Shown: one piece after another, positions 37,730 to 52,100 of the stretch | Position numbering within the stretch: position 1 is the first letter of the stretch | How the letters are laid out: each line of letters opens with the position of its first letter | NCBI RefSeq assembly: GCF_002443255.2 | Contig: NW_019211458.1 | Coordinates: 30,589,319 to 30,653,318, forward strand | Length of the DNA stretch: 64,000 nt | Reading direction: 5' to 3' | Source: Varroa destructor | Lineage: Eukaryota; Arthropoda; Arachnida; Mesostigmata; Varroidae | Position numbers and translations under genes: made by a program | The notes under the pieces: generated by a model | Database searches by the model: none | What the model saw: the letters and a program-made list of their open reading frames with translations, nothing else | Told to the model about the DNA's origin: nothing

Positions 37730-38650
37730 GTCATCTGTGTTTTACCAATTCCTTGGAGCATCAACAACGAGTACACACCTATGTGTGCCCTATACTTTGC
37801 GGCCCTTTGCTATTGATTGGATAACTCGTGGATTTGTTTGCCGAAGAATTCTGTCGGCTATTTGGCCCAGAATAGCCAGACAGGCCCATTTCCTCGATTT
37901 CCGAGAGTCATTCCGACTAACAACTTTTACATCGATCTAAACAACTGGAGGTCCGTAAGGACCTCCTGCGGCCAATAAATTTTCCAGCCTCACTGTAAAA
38001 TAGTTTTTGGTACCTTTAATGCTTTATGCGGATAAGATCTATCATGCAGTAAAATCTCGCTGAATGACTTTGATCACCCGAAAACAACCTCCTCTGTTCA
38101 ACCAACAGCTTAATTGACGGTCGTATTGTTGCACTGTTCGTCCAAAAAAACCCATCAAATTTCGCGCTTTCCGTCAAAAGCGAAAGTCCGCTTTTCATCC
38201 CAAGTAACAACTCTACACAGGGACTAATTTTTTCTTGCTCACTAAATAAAACGAGTAAGGAACAGTATCGTGCCTGTTCATTTAGTCCCTGGGGGGCTTG
38301 CTTTGCGGCCTTGTGTATACTTCTTGTAATACGCAGATAATTCAAGACTGCTTATCGGGTCACCCCCGACTGATCAGCAGTTTCCTGGCCAATTTCTACT
38401 GGATTTTTATCCCCAATGCTTGAAGCTCGTTATTCCAAAATGACCAGGTACGTCCAGGCCGTGGACCATCATTTAGAGGAAAATGTTCTTTATAAAATCC
38501 GGGACACCAGTTATTAGAGGCTACAACAAGCACCGAACGATCACCCGAAACTTTTTTTTTTTTCATACAATGCTTACTTGCATTTGGAAAACTAAGTGCC
38601 TTGAGAGACTTTTTTGAAATTCCATTTTTATTGATCTCAGCTATCGGCAA
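37730..38650 (-). mobile_element. Decayed mariner-type transposase
   Basis: The minus strand, read through several frameshifts and stops, gives pieces in the order expected for a mariner transposase. They are a DGPRPGR segment of the N-terminal DNA-binding part (about 38450), VVTWDEKRTFAF (compare the family's VTGDEKW, about 38190), WVFLDEQ, LLHDRSYPHKA (compare LHDNARPH, about 38040) and DLQLFRSM (compare DYHLFRSL, about 37935). These cover the catalytic D,D,D regions. Two longer open pieces, 38650-38396 and 38345-38016, are fragments of it. No terminal inverted repeats were found. It is an old, inactive copy. Confidence 0.7.
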
Positions 38651-39860
38651 TAAATGGCCTAGATATCTCTACGTAGAACACGTTCCAAAGACCTGGATCA
38701 GGTCCAGTTTTAAGGCAGTATTTTTCCCAGAGCATGAGCACTAGAACAATTAACTCTTAACCTAAAAGCGATTTAGACACCTAATGTACAGCACATCTAT
38801 ACTGCTTTGTAAGCCTTACAAAACGCATTTATTGATCCTGTGAACACTATATGATACGCAATGATTCTTTTTACGTATATTTATTCAATATCTACCTCAT
38901 ATTCGCGCAAGCTCATATACTTACGCAATAGCAAACACATGCCCAAAAGTCCCAAGCAGACCCTCTAAATAGCCGATAATTAGGGAAAGCAGTTGTGTCG
39001 CTGCTACCGCTACTGCAGTCGCCGCATCCGTTTTCCATCAATGAGATTTTCACAGTCGAACCGAGCGAGGTTAAGCCAGATCGAACTGAGTTGGGTCGAG
39101 CACCCATTGCGATTCGCCTGCGCTACCACCACTCTCTTCTGTCAACAGCGTGAGCTCATTCTCTGTCGCGCCGTCGCATTCCACCGTCAGAACCCATAGC
39201 GGCTGTCAGACACGCGACGGAATCAGATCTCTTTAGCTCACGCTGAGATGGTCACAGCTACTGCGAGCTTGTGTACGGCTAGAACAGCCGCTACGACAAA
39301 CGAAGGGGCCGCTGCTGACGTTGCCTGCTATCGTTGCGCGGTTGTCGCTGCGGCTACCACCTAATTAAGTTATCCTCTCTGGGTGAGCAGTCTCTCATCA
39401 TGCTTCCTCTCACCTCCACTGTGCCTCTCAATTAGGTAGAGATAAGAAGAGAATCTAAGGCGGGCCCCACGACGACACGCAGGGTCCCGTAGCAGGAAGC
39501 GATTGTGAAGCTGACCAGGCTAGACTGCCTTTAAGCGCGGACTGGTAGCTGTTATTGTTAGCTAGTTACGGACTCGTATATGCATTACAAAAGATGGAAC
39601 AGTACGCACGAGGAAAAACAAGCCTTTAAACTAGAGAGTCACTCCGTGTAAAAGCGGCCTGTGTACATATACCTACACAAACGCACAAAGCCATATTGTT
39701 ATAGAGAAATGTACGTATGTGCGCAGAACGTTATGCAATATGAAAACAGACTATTCGCAGGAAAACTATAAAAAGTCCCGAAGACGTTTCGTTATAACAC
39801 CCCACTACAGCGGCAGTAAGTGGCTGAGTAGAACGTTCATGGCCACAGTGCTACTCCTGT
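38651..39860. other. Intergenic DNA before the Gbx promoter region
   Basis: AT-rich up to about 38,980, then more GC-rich with many CG dinucleotides towards Gbx. No exon or RNA gene is recognised. Confidence 0.45.
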
Positions 39861-40650
39861 AGCGCGACAACACTACCACCATAACACCCCACACCGAGAG
39901 TACAGTTCAGCGTGACATCGCGCACCCAGCGGCTGATACAGCCCCAATCTGCCGCAGCGCAAAGCCTTGCTGTTGTTCATGACCGCCTTCGCCCCTCTCC
40001 TGTTCTCCCCGCCCCTACCGAAGGCGGAGCTGTATCCTTGCTCCGGCCAATCAGCCGGCACGTGTTCCGCAAGCTCCGCCTGCGACAACTGATACGGCGA
40101 GCAATGGTGCTCAACGAGGCGCGACACGGCTGCCGTTACCGGATCGCTAAACATCGAACAAGCGCACTTTTAGCACGCCTGCTACTACTGACAATATTAG
40201 CTGGCGGGGTTGTCTCTATATATCGCGCGTGACTGCGTTGTGAGGTGAGTGTGTTTGTGTGTCTGCGTGCACCGGTGCTGCTGCTGCGCCTAACCTAAAG
40301 ACTACTTTCTTTCCTTTATCCTTCGTGCTGTTGGTGCGACGAGGAGTACTGGTCTCTTGGTCGGTCCAGTGAGAGGTAGGTGGGTGCGTGCGTGCGTGCT
40401 TGCCTGCCTGCCTTCTGCCGGCTGGATCGTCTTTACTGGCGATGTTCATTTGTTACTTAGTTTCTGCTCGCGTAAAGTTGTACTGTCTAACTGGCCTGCT
40501 ACCTACTTGACTGACTGCCTCGCTCCTGGTCGTCAGTCAGGCAGTCGCTCGTTATCTTCGGGCCGACAGTGGACCGGTGGCGTTGAGAGCAGCTTCGTTG
40601 AGTCGCATATGCACAGCCGAGCTGTTTCGTCCACTATTTTGTAAGCTTCT
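39861..40650 (+). promoter_or_regulatory. GC-rich region, probable Gbx promoter and 5' untranslated exon
   Basis: A clear rise in GC and CG content about 1.2-1.9 kb upstream of the Gbx start codon. TATATAT at 40217-40223 within a GC-rich setting is a possible TATA box. A strong donor-like GAGAG|GTAGGT at 40375/40376 could end a noncoding first exon that joins the acceptor at 41588. Transcription start and splicing are inferred. Confidence 0.4.
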
Positions 40651-41588
40651 GTCTGCTTCTTTTTTAAAACTTCGGTTATACGCTTGCGTGAGGGTTACGT
40701 TGTGAGACGGCAACCAAAGCAAAACATCAACAGTGACAGTAGATAATAACCATGACATTGGAGACTGCGCGAATGAATAGCATTATACAATAGTTAAATG
40801 AGGTGCCTGTGATCGTACCCGAGTGAATCATCTGTGTAATCGTCCATGTGTCTCGTAAAGGGTGGGGTGAAATCGAGTTCGCGCGCGAACGTTAACGGGC
40901 AGCGCATGAAGCAACCATAGCAAACTAGGAATAGTGCAATTACTATCAAGAGAATGGTCGCGCAATAAAGAAGTGCGATTAGGCCGTGTTGCCGCAGATT
41001 ATAGACTTTTCAGACTTTCGGGCCGCTGTCGTCCTATGCGGGCCATCAATTAAAGATACGCTCGAATTCATATCTGTCTCTACGGGCGAAACTCTACAGC
41101 TTAAAACGAACAGCTTGACGCAGCTAGTCCAATTGGGTTACTCGGGAAGAGCTCAAGAATACGCGAACAAAAAAGGGGAAAGGCAAGAAAAGATGGGCAG
41201 CTACCAACGAAGATAACCCATCGGGATGTTGAAGGTGAGACTGATAAAGCGATAACGAAAAACTTGTTTCATTTCCTGGGACAAAGAAGGCGATTCTGCT
41301 TAATCTGGCCTTGTTCAGAAAAGCGTTAGCAAAACGCGCTAGCAACATCGTTGGTAGCGCACCCAACAACAAGCAGTACTCAACCCCACATCCCCAAGAT
41401 AGCAAGAGCAAGGTTTAACAGTATTGAAAAGCGTCATGCCGTCTTAACAGTACGACGCAATCCATACACTAGCATATAGTCTCGTACTACGTCAGAAAGA
41501 AGTGATTTTACTTGTCAGTCGCTTTCTGAGTACGACTAGCACGCGAAGCGCCAAATACTCGCTCACCGTATGCTGTTCCTCTTTACAG

Positions 41589-41795
41589 GCTGTGAAATTT
41601 CGAAATGGTTGAATTGGCCTATCGGTATGCGACTAGGTGCGATTGTGTGAAAGGTGACCACTGATTATTAGTGTATTGGATAGGTCCTGTTGTTTTTGTC
41701 GCCAGTCGGTGCCCCGCAAAGGGGGTGAATTAATTTTCAGTCATCTGTTAGAAAAGGTTCTCCGATCGTTTAGCACTAAGGGACTACTAAATACA
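41589..41795 (+). other. Probable Gbx 5' UTR segment with one upstream ORF
   Basis: A strong acceptor (TGTTCCTCTTTACAG, ending 41588) precedes this segment, which runs into the Gbx start codon. An upstream ATG at 41605-41607 opens a 19-codon frame closed by TGA at 41662-41664, well before the main start. Upstream ORFs of this kind often lower translation. Confidence 0.45.
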
Positions 41796-43327
41796 ATGGA
41801 GGTGCGAGATCTGCGCATCCAGGAAACAACGCCAGAGAGCCTTCCTTCGGTGCCCACGGCCAATACGTTGTTCTCAATTGCCTCACTGATCTCGTCTTCG
41901 CACCGAAGCCCGTTTTCTTCACGGCCACCCGGACATCACCATCATCATAATCACCACGGAATTGAGTTTCCATTCCCGCACATTGATGTACGGGCCTATT
42001 ATGAGACTCTCCAGAGAAACGTTGCCCTTAGTGGGGGACTGAATGTTAATTTAAGTGTAACTGGGGCCGTTTCCGGGGTTGCTGTCGGGGGGGACCGAGT
42101 TTTGGATCTCAGTACATCGTCGACACACATCCTACCAGACATCGATCGATCGAGTAGAGATGATGACATCATCTCGAGAGGTATGTGAAAACGACCAATT
42201 GCGATTTCTATGTACCTCGAATACTAACTGAATCCTAGTAGGTTATTATTTCACCCAATTAAGAACTTGCTGAGTATATATCATGGCGTGAATTACTTAA
42301 TATGCACATAATTCAATTTACGCCGTAATCCACTATACAACATACTTACATTGACTGGATAACGGAACAGATAATGGCAAGTTACCGTAGTAGATTTCGG
42401 ATTCGTTTGGCGGTGCAACAGAACCGATGATATACTAAATTGAGCTCTGTCTTAGAGGGAAATAGGTGATTGCATTACGGCTACAGCGCCTTAAAAAGTG
42501 GTCTTGCCTTTTCGCCTGCGAGCATCGCACGTGAATCCTTACTTTCGTCCACTGTATGATCGATGCAAATACGGGTTTACTTGTAACAAACAAACAAATA
42601 TTAATAGCTTCACATTATCTGCTTTATTGTTGCTAATTCAGTCGTAAAGATGTAGAGTTGTTAATCAAGTTAGAGAAGTCTATTATACTTCTGTGCACAC
42701 AAACTTCGAAGTTAGAATTGTGGGAACAATAAATAGATTTGGTCGCACGGAACTTAGCGGAAGTACCATGTTCACGATCCTTGAAAGGGTCTACTTAAAC
42801 AGCTGTTACCATTGTGTAACAATCGTTAGCACTGCTCGTAAATGAGGCTGCGTCTCGTTAGAAGGATATGTACCGGATTACGTGCCGTGTCTCCCAATAG
42901 CAGTAGAATAAGCGAGTCCCAAATTCGGCCAGACTGGATAGTAGATGGCGATCCTATCTAGCTCTTTTATCTGGATGGAAAAATTGACCCTAATGGCCGC
43001 CCCCTTTTAACAAATATCTTCCAGCCCTTTAAAAACTACATTTTTTTTTCTACAAATTTGTCCTTTTAGTATATCGTAACATCGTATGTATGATATCAAC
43101 GATATGTATGCTGTGAGATTTAAAATACGTCATTGAGTATGCCCAGTGTAGTATAGCCTGTATTGTATTTTGGAAACAATAGACATTCAAATATGAACGT
43201 GTCTATACACTGAGGTGGCGCCGTCACAGATATGAATTTATTGGCGCGACAGTTTCAACCAACTTTGAAGAATAATTATTTATATATTTATTAGATATCT
43301 ATCTTCGTCTGGCTAATTTATATAAGC

Positions 43328-43358
<31 letters not shown>

Positions 43359-46127
43359 CATACAGTGACGTTTTGATAGAAGGAGTGTAATTTACTTATA
43401 ACCGTTCGCTTTGATCGTCAAAAGTTGAAAAAGAATGATACGACATCGGACCACAGTCGGAAAATCGTTGCCCGTACTCAGTTTCGGCCAATTTGAAAAT
43501 AGAGGAAATGTTCACATATCAGTTAACCTGCAGGCTTCAACACGGGTCTTGGCGAAAGATCATTTGATAAAACTGATAGACAAAGTAACCAGTAGATAGA
43601 ACCGAAAGAAGACACAGGATCTTTAAGTAAGTATACAGGAAGGTATCCATCCAACCTATGGCTGACACGGAAGTGAAGAACAATCCAAATTGGTACCAAA
43701 TTGTCTGTTGTGCAAATGTTACCTTGACATCGATTCCATTAGCTTTTATTGAGTGTTTAACTCTTCAACATTTTCCACCTTAGCATTATAGATTTGTTTC
43801 GTAATCTCGCATAATACCAAAAGTGTCCAACGTAGCTAATTCTCGTAAAAACACAGCAGGCAGATAAAACTTTAGTCCTAACCTGTTCGGTATTACCCTT
43901 AAGTAATACCGCTACTAGTGGAAAAAGTTAGTTTGTTAGTAATTGTTAATAAGTAATATCCTGGAGAATTAACTGACCGTTGATTTGATGGTGGATATTT
44001 GTTTGCGATTTACATGCACCGAAGTCACGTAACGTTGCCAATTGAAAAGCAACAATATAAACGGAGCAATTCTGCCCCGTTACGCAAATCGAACACGCTC
44101 TACGTAAACCTAGGCTAGTTATTCTCTCGTCACTTGCCACACCCTAGTTAATAACAGTATCCACAATAATAGGCGCGCTTCTCGTTTAAATTTTTTACTT
44201 GTTTTGCCCAGATCATTTGGCGGGCGACAAATCGTTGATGGTGAGCAAAAATAACACCCAGTCCGCGGCATATTTTTCACAAGGTTTAGTAGATATACGT
44301 AGATTCGGATCTAGATTCACTACGAAGGCTAAGCTTTATTCCGAAGGGTCTTGATACATAAGAGCATCCGCGGCAAAGTATGACGCTTCCGTGAACGTAC
44401 ATTAGTCGATGTTGGTGGTAGCTGTAGACGATAAGGGATTTCGGGTCGGGCGATACGTTGGTAACACTATGGAGGTTGATCGTCGAATCGGTAGATTGAG
44501 TAATCCATTGTTTTTTCAAGTTTTTAGTAGAAAAATTGTTCGTGGGCCATGTAAGCGGCAAACAAAATAAATCAGATACGTATGCTAATTCATTAGAAAA
44601 GAAGGTTCTCAGGTGAGAATGAATCTGCTCTGTTAATAGGGTCATATGTAAAAGAAAAATCTTCAAAAAAGCCAGTACTAGTAACTACTTGTTGCTTAGC
44701 ATTTTTCATGCTTGGGAGAAAATATGACAATTAGCCGTGCCCGGAAGAAAAAGTCTGAAGTCTCTGAGTCATCGGCTAACCTTTCGATCTATGTATGCTC
44801 AAAGAATTACGACAATGATGAATGTTACGAAATCAATCATCGTGCTGCGCCGAACAAAACAATACATTGTCAAGTGGAGGACATTTTTTCAGGCCGATGA
44901 CGCGGAAAAAACACTTGAGATCGTTTTGCTTGCGACTAATCCGAACTATTATTCTTGTATGAAGTGTTAGTAATTGTCCATTTGTCATATAAAGGAATCC
45001 CTTGAATCTCCCCTGACTGCTTGAGTAGCAAAACAAGAGAGACCGGAGAATTTGCTGGCATTTTTAATTAATAATAATGCTTCCATAGTATAACTAAATT
45101 ATTATTACCTATATATTATCACGTCCTTAATAGGATTCATTTAGGCAGCGTTGCTATTGGCTACACCCAGTCTTAGACAGTGCTCAAGCTTGTTAGTTAC
45201 GACCAGCGGATTAATGAAACAGGCATTAGTTAGACTAACTATGCTACATGCTATGCTGCCTGTAATAAAATCTGATCGGGACCGAATAGACTGGGAGACC
45301 TTTTTCTAACGCAAAAATATGAGCAGCATGTATAAACATTTAGGCTCATTAATTTACCAGCCCGCTGACAAGCACGCCCGACAGACGGAAAATGCGGCCG
45401 CAGAACGTACATCTCAGTTATATTTATCCCCGAAGAAATAAAATGGAAGTCTTTCTAAAGCGATCCCAGGACAACAAGTAATCATAACATTCTATGAAGC
45501 AGCTAGCTAGCTAAAGGCGAGTCACAATTACATTCGTAATTGACTGTGTAAGATACACTGAGCTTTATCGATCTCCCAGACGAAACATTAACGACGGATA
45601 GTATCGTAGTAAAAAAAAAACGTAAATATTTAGGGCTTTCTCCAACTTTTTTACTTTGCAGAACCAGTCCACCTTGGACACACATGTGCCTCGTAGGCCC
45701 ACGCGCCACACGCTTCTGTAACGCAATTTTACATCACTTTATTTTACGAGACTCAACTTTGTATATCAGGCTATTCAGTCGCTCATGATATACACAACGT
45801 CCGTGCATTATTTAAATTCGAAAATAGGTACTGACAAAGTTGGAGATACATACGCAAAACGCACTACCCTTAAATGGCAGTGTGAGAAGAAAAAGCTAGA
45901 AATTTTACATATTCTAAATATATTCAGCGTCATTGACTAGCAGGCGTTCGAACGTATCAACAAGCGTATCCCGAGCCCCAATAAAAGGCTATGTTGGACA
46001 TTATCGAAGTGGATGCCACATTTCACGAGAACGTTTTACCAAAATTTATCGTCAAAAGGCAGTGTGCTTTACATAGAAAATATCTTGTGCGCTATACGGG
46101 AAATCATGAAACAATAAGTAAAAAAAA

Positions 46128-46165
<38 letters not shown>

Positions 46166-49100
46166 AGCATGGCATATGCATATCTTCGCCGTTGCAACAA
46201 CACTTTCAAACGAAGTGGGTCATCACTAAATGAATTGTTGGGCTGATGCGTCGTTCGAGAGTTGGCAAGCTGACTTGTTCTCGTTCCTCCTTGTAGTCGC
46301 CATTCTAAATGAAGCTAGATCGAAACCGGCAGTTCTCCGCAATAGATATGTTTACCATGATCTGTTGTCGTAGTATATTCTCTGATGGCCTTAGACGAGG
46401 ACCTTTTGTTTGCTTTTATTGTTACTTCGATCATGCATCGAATTTGCTTTTCCGTCATAACCAGAACATTGTCTTCTGTGAATCTGTCAGAGCATGAACC
46501 GCTTCGTGATACTTGCAGAGTATGTCTATGAATTACTCATATTCCACAACCCGATCACAGATGCCTTCCATAACGACTTAACACGTACCTGGCAGTTATC
46601 TATATTATTATATGGCATAGACACGCCGTTGTCATCTGTTGATATTAATTAATGCGACTGCGTAATGAAATATGCATCTAGCTGGGTCGTACCGGGACTA
46701 GTCTGTTGCAATGGTAACTACAATTTCCAACGTGGCTATAGTCTCCGAGCTTCAATCAGTTCTCCCGAACACATGCAAAGCAGTTTGTAACCCAGTTGTT
46801 AGATATCTGTAGTTCTGGTCGTCTTATCTACACGTGACAATGACGATCAGTGCTGTGGATATCCCAAGTCCTCGTGCAAAGTTTCATTCTGTAGAATTCA
46901 CATATATGTATATATATAATATGATACTAGGTTTACACAGAATCTACTGCCCTATAGATGTCCTATAAGGAGATGACTACCAGACCCATACGTCGCTCAT
47001 GACAGCACGATACCATTATAGAAAGCGGTAGAAAATTTTCTTCGGTTCCACTCGCGTCTGTTGGACGAGAGTTTCTCCAACTGGAAAAGACACGGCAGGT
47101 ATCGGACTTGCCTAGTGTCTATCGTATCATTTCCCATATCATTCGCTGTCATTCAAAGTGGGATCAAGCGGAGATTTAGGTTGTTACTTCTATTACCGAG
47201 TATTAATCTGTACGCTGGTGCTCATTTCTCGTCTCCCTGGCCACGTTAACGCTGTCAGCGTTACTTCCATCAAACGGAACGCGACAGTCGTTCTGCCTCC
47301 CCTCATGCCGATGTTGCCGTGGATGCTAATACCACCGTTTATGGCCCGAAGAGGCCGAAGCAAGCAACAGGCTATCCTTGTGCTCAAAATGAACAGAAGC
47401 TGCTAAGGTAAGAAGGCTGGCACCAGCATTAGTAGCAGAAAACGGTGACGACGATGAAGAAGCTGCTGGCGATCAAATCAGCAGTCAACTCCGACTCTTC
47501 TGCTACTGGCCGGCGATTTTCTCCCGACAGACACAGCCAGACCGGGTAGTAGACTGATGAGTAACGATAGAATGCGAGAGGAAGCCGTAGAGACACTTCG
47601 AGTGATGTCCCTGACCAGCGACGGCGGCATCACCAACCAGAGCATCATCCCGCAATTACACATTTTGACACCTCGTTTGGTGCTATTCGCGCATCGCGCC
47701 GCCGTCTAACATCTGTTCCACCATATTGGTCAACGAGTCAATAGCGAGCAGGACGGGCAGGTAGGGTGAGAGCCTACGCTACGTCGAAGGATGGTCCTCA
47801 CTTTTCTCGAGTTCTGTCCTTGAGCTCCCAGCCTCCAGCTAATTTAGCCCTTTCCCCCAGGCGGCGTAATGTGTAAGTAAGCATGTACGCATGCGCGTTT
47901 AGGTGCGACGCTTACTCGAATGCAGAACAGTTTTTGGCCGTTGGGATGATTGTTGCCGCAATTCTGTGCACAATAGCCCATGTTTTGTTGTCGTTACTGC
48001 CGCGCCTGAAGGCGTTCCACTGTTATCAAGTTCATTACGAACGTTGCTTATATCATCTCACCTAGAGGCGAATCAGGAGAGTATGCACTTTTCAAGCTAT
48101 GATGGTGGTATTCGCTTCCTTACCCAGACGCCTCCAAGCATTACGCTTTTTCCGTCCGTCTCTTATAAATATTAAGCAATGGCCAACATCATTGCCCCAA
48201 ATTAACCGAGTTGTTCTTCGGGATGGGGTGCCCCAGCTTGAGTTGGTCTGTCACATTGCTACATCGCTCTACACAAAAACAGTACGTTTCGCGTAGTGCA
48301 GCTTCTTTGACAACCCTACAGTGCCGCCGTCCGGATCTTGGAATTGATCTACCCGCAGGAGTTGTGAGGAACAATGTCCGGCCACTGTATAGGACAACGT
48401 TATGAATTAGAAATATCACACATCTGTTGAAAGAATACTTACGATAGCTACTCGGTAATGGTGTGTAAAAAGAAAAATATCATTCGATCTAGTCATAGCA
48501 TCCTCTATAGGTGAGAACTCAGGCTTTCTTCTACTTTACGTGCTTGTACAAAAATCGCTTCCTGTGACACCCTACATGACAAGCACAACAGAAAAGCTAA
48601 CCTATTAAAAAACTTAGGGCACCGATGTTATACTCATCTTAAATCAGCTAGGTGATGACGTCTGTTCAACGCCCATAAGTCGACCGGGTATACACACGAC
48701 CAGATTTCGGAGAATAGATCACCTTCAATAATGATCTGATAGTTGAAGGCTTTTGCAGACGATTCTTAGAGATCAATGTACAATGCATGACATATAACAA
48801 CCTGCTACCTTGCACCTAACTGACTAAGCCACCGATCGCTTGATAGCCCGATTACGCTTTGACTATTCTACTCTAACAAGGTATACATAAACACCAGACA
48901 ACATCTTTACTGATAGCTTTTATTCGATTGTTTCTTTTTTACTCGAGGCAAAAAACGCCAAACTGAAATATGAAAAATAGATTTGTCGTACGCGAGATAG
49001 ACGCACACCCCTATTTGCTCGCCAATACACACTGAGTCGTGGGCAAACACCTCTATAATTGCGCCCATTTGAGATTTCGGAGGGAGGGTGCCTCTGATTG

Positions 49101-52100
49101 ACTCAGTTTGAATCGGTTACTTTTGCTTCGGTTCTCGCGCGACGAGCTTCACAGTCGCCCACATCGATACATGCTTAGCAGTCTTATAGTACTTCGACTA
49201 CAACACGATTCTTCGTCATAACTAAATGGGGCTTTACTTAGCGACTTGAGCCGGCAGCATCTTGTGGCATTGGCAGCAGCAGCGGCAGCAACAATAGAAG
49301 TTTTGCCAATAAATACATCGAAGAGACATGTGTCTCCAGCATTGGGTCTGTCCACAATTGCGTCCCTTCCTTTACCGTACGCCCTCATTCGCTTCGTAAC
49401 TGCTACCCCCAAAGCCGTGTCCTGTATCCGCTGTTAGTATGTAGCTGACGACCGTGCCTTTGTTCGAGTGCAGACTGTTCGTAGAGGCAAGCAGCGTCGA
49501 CGTAGGCAAAATGCAAGGCCTCTGTCCGTGAGCCTTCTCTAGATTAGTTACACTCGTTCAGTAACGACGGCAAATCATTTTGTCCGCCTATTAGGTGTTA
49601 TTAAACTAACAGTGTTGGCCGTCTATGTGTATCTGTAAACATGTGTTTGTACACGATCATATGTGTGGATACGTAGCTGTTGGAGCGGCAAAGGCGCACG
49701 CCAAAGCTGTTGCTGCCGGCTTCGAAAGACACTAGGAAAACTAAAGGACGCTGAAATAAAGTGAGTGTGTAGCAGGGCCTCCACGCCCCATGTTCACGCC
49801 TGGCTCCGTCGATACATCTGTGAAAATGATGATGCCCTATGCTCGCGCTCTGAGACTTCATCGCGAACGAGCAGAAGCCCGCTTACCTATCCAGTTGCTG
49901 CTGCTGATTCTTCCTAGATTCGGTGCCGTTACGGTTACTATTCTTGACGCTGCTGTTGGTGCAAATGCCTGCCCGCGCACTCCATAATGTAACCTTTCCT
50001 CAGACACTATCTGCTACTACTACTACTGATGCTGCTGTTCGGCGCTGGTTTCTGTGTCTATCGGAAGGGTGCGAGCGGCAGCGGCTCTCCACCCCTAACA
50101 CCAGCCGCAACAGCTCCAATATATCTTCTTAGCGCCGATTACGCGTCTTTTATTTTTCTTCGTCGTCTCCGTCTGCTTCCCTGTTTCGTCTGCGACGACG
50201 GAGCCGCAAGAAGCGAACCACGGACATAAGGGAGTGAAAACAGTGATTTTTCGCGCGGTAACAGAGTTTCTGCTGCTGTTGCTGTAGATATCGTTGATAT
50301 TGCTGCTTAGCCAGATTTAATAATAGGCTTCATCGACCCCCCCCCCTCCCCTCCCCTCCCGCTCCCCCTCCGTTCTGTTCGGTCTTCGCTCTCTGACTAA
50401 AATCGGCGAGGACAAGCTGCTTTCGGCACTCTTTTTTCGTTTGCGCTGAATCGGTCTAATCAACACGGCGCGCTTGTCTTGAAGCAGCTACGTGGAGCCG
50501 TAATATTCTCGGACAGATCCACCTTCGAGTGGCATCACATCATATCGGACATCACAGCTTCGGCCAAAGTGTGACTATCACTAACACCATTCGGCTATTA
50601 CTCTGGTACCTGCTGAGGCAGAGCCAGCAGATCTCTTCAGTAGAGGCTACGCACTTCAATACCTCGAGAGAACTTTGGGACTTCGGCACCTCACGTTCAA
50701 CAGTAATCGCAGGCAATCCAACCAGCTTCTTTCTCCTCATCGCCGTTGTCGCCGAAACGGTTTGGCGCGCGTTCGCGAAAGCAGGGTGACTGGAATGGAT
50801 AACAGCAACAGCTAGAACTAAACTGGTCCTGCGGGCCAGCAAAGTTAACCCAGAACACCGTCATTGAGTCCAGACTGCCCAACGATGCAGTCGGAGGCGA
50901 AAGTGCATCCCTCTTGGGATTCGCGGTGGTATTTGCGTTTCCGCTACGAATCACTCTGCCTGCGTCGTCATGATGGCCGCTGATACCGATAGAATCATTT
51001 CAATAAGAACAACACTAACAATCCACAGTCGCTGTTGATATGGAAGAACGTAGCCAATTTATTAAATGATAGACAGAACAATGTAGAAGTCATCCAGCGA
51101 GGAGGAGGCACAATTGAATAAAGATTGCGTGGGGTAAAGGGAAGCGGAAATAGAGAGCTTAGTGACACTTGGTGCAGAGCCTGGGATGCATTCTTCTTCG
51201 CCATACTGACTCAATGAATTGACGGTTTTTTTTGCACTTGTTAATAAATCGTCATATTTCACAGGATCCAGTTAGTTCCAGGTCAACAAACATATAAATA
51301 GCGCTCAATGGACCTGCGTACTTCGATTGGTGCCTGTATAAAATTAACAACTTTTAATATCGTGTGATAGATTTCGTAATGACGATAGTATTGCATAAGT
51401 GTGCAATTCCACATAGAAAATATTATGCGATCAATATGCTAGAATTCTAAGGCAGATAAAAGGCTAAGAGTATACTGTAGGGTATTCGATAAACATCATT
51501 TTCGTCCTCTAAGGGTTGATATTTAGCTGGCAACGTTTAACTACATAGTTTAGTCAGTAACGATGCCCTTTATTTACTTTACGCTGCAGTAAAAACGCAT
51601 TCTCGCTACTCTGGGCCGCTTTCTTTAAAAAAAAAGATCTAAGAAGGCGAGCTTTACTTATTGAAAGTGAACTTCCACCGAATATCTACTAATAGGCGCT
51701 GGTCACATTATTATTATATCATCTTCAGTTGTAGATCGTCGCCTGATCGGAAACTTAATTAATTTATGTAGAGTAGCTGGCTACTTTGGTAAGAGAGTGA
51801 CAAACCCTAATTCCAAAACAATTTGGTTGCCTCCGCATTTGGCGGTGCCGCTGACTTCACCGAAACAGTACAGAGAATGACGACGCTATCGATGTAGTAA
51901 TAGTTATTATTATTTAATGTGTCGATTTTACACGGCCTCCTGCAGTATCAGGTCACGATTTGCTACCCGGATCCTTCTTCTTCATTCTTTTACTCGGTCT
52001 AGCTTTATCCGCGCAGTTTCTTCCCAGTTGATTTGCCGACAGGTTGTTTTTATAAATAATATTATTATTACAATCATAATGTATTCTCTGATTAGATGTT

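Noticed and set aside
44286..44666. 126-codon minus-strand open frame in the Gbx intron
   Set aside because: No motif, repetitive Ser/Arg/Tyr end from local sequence, no splice evidence.
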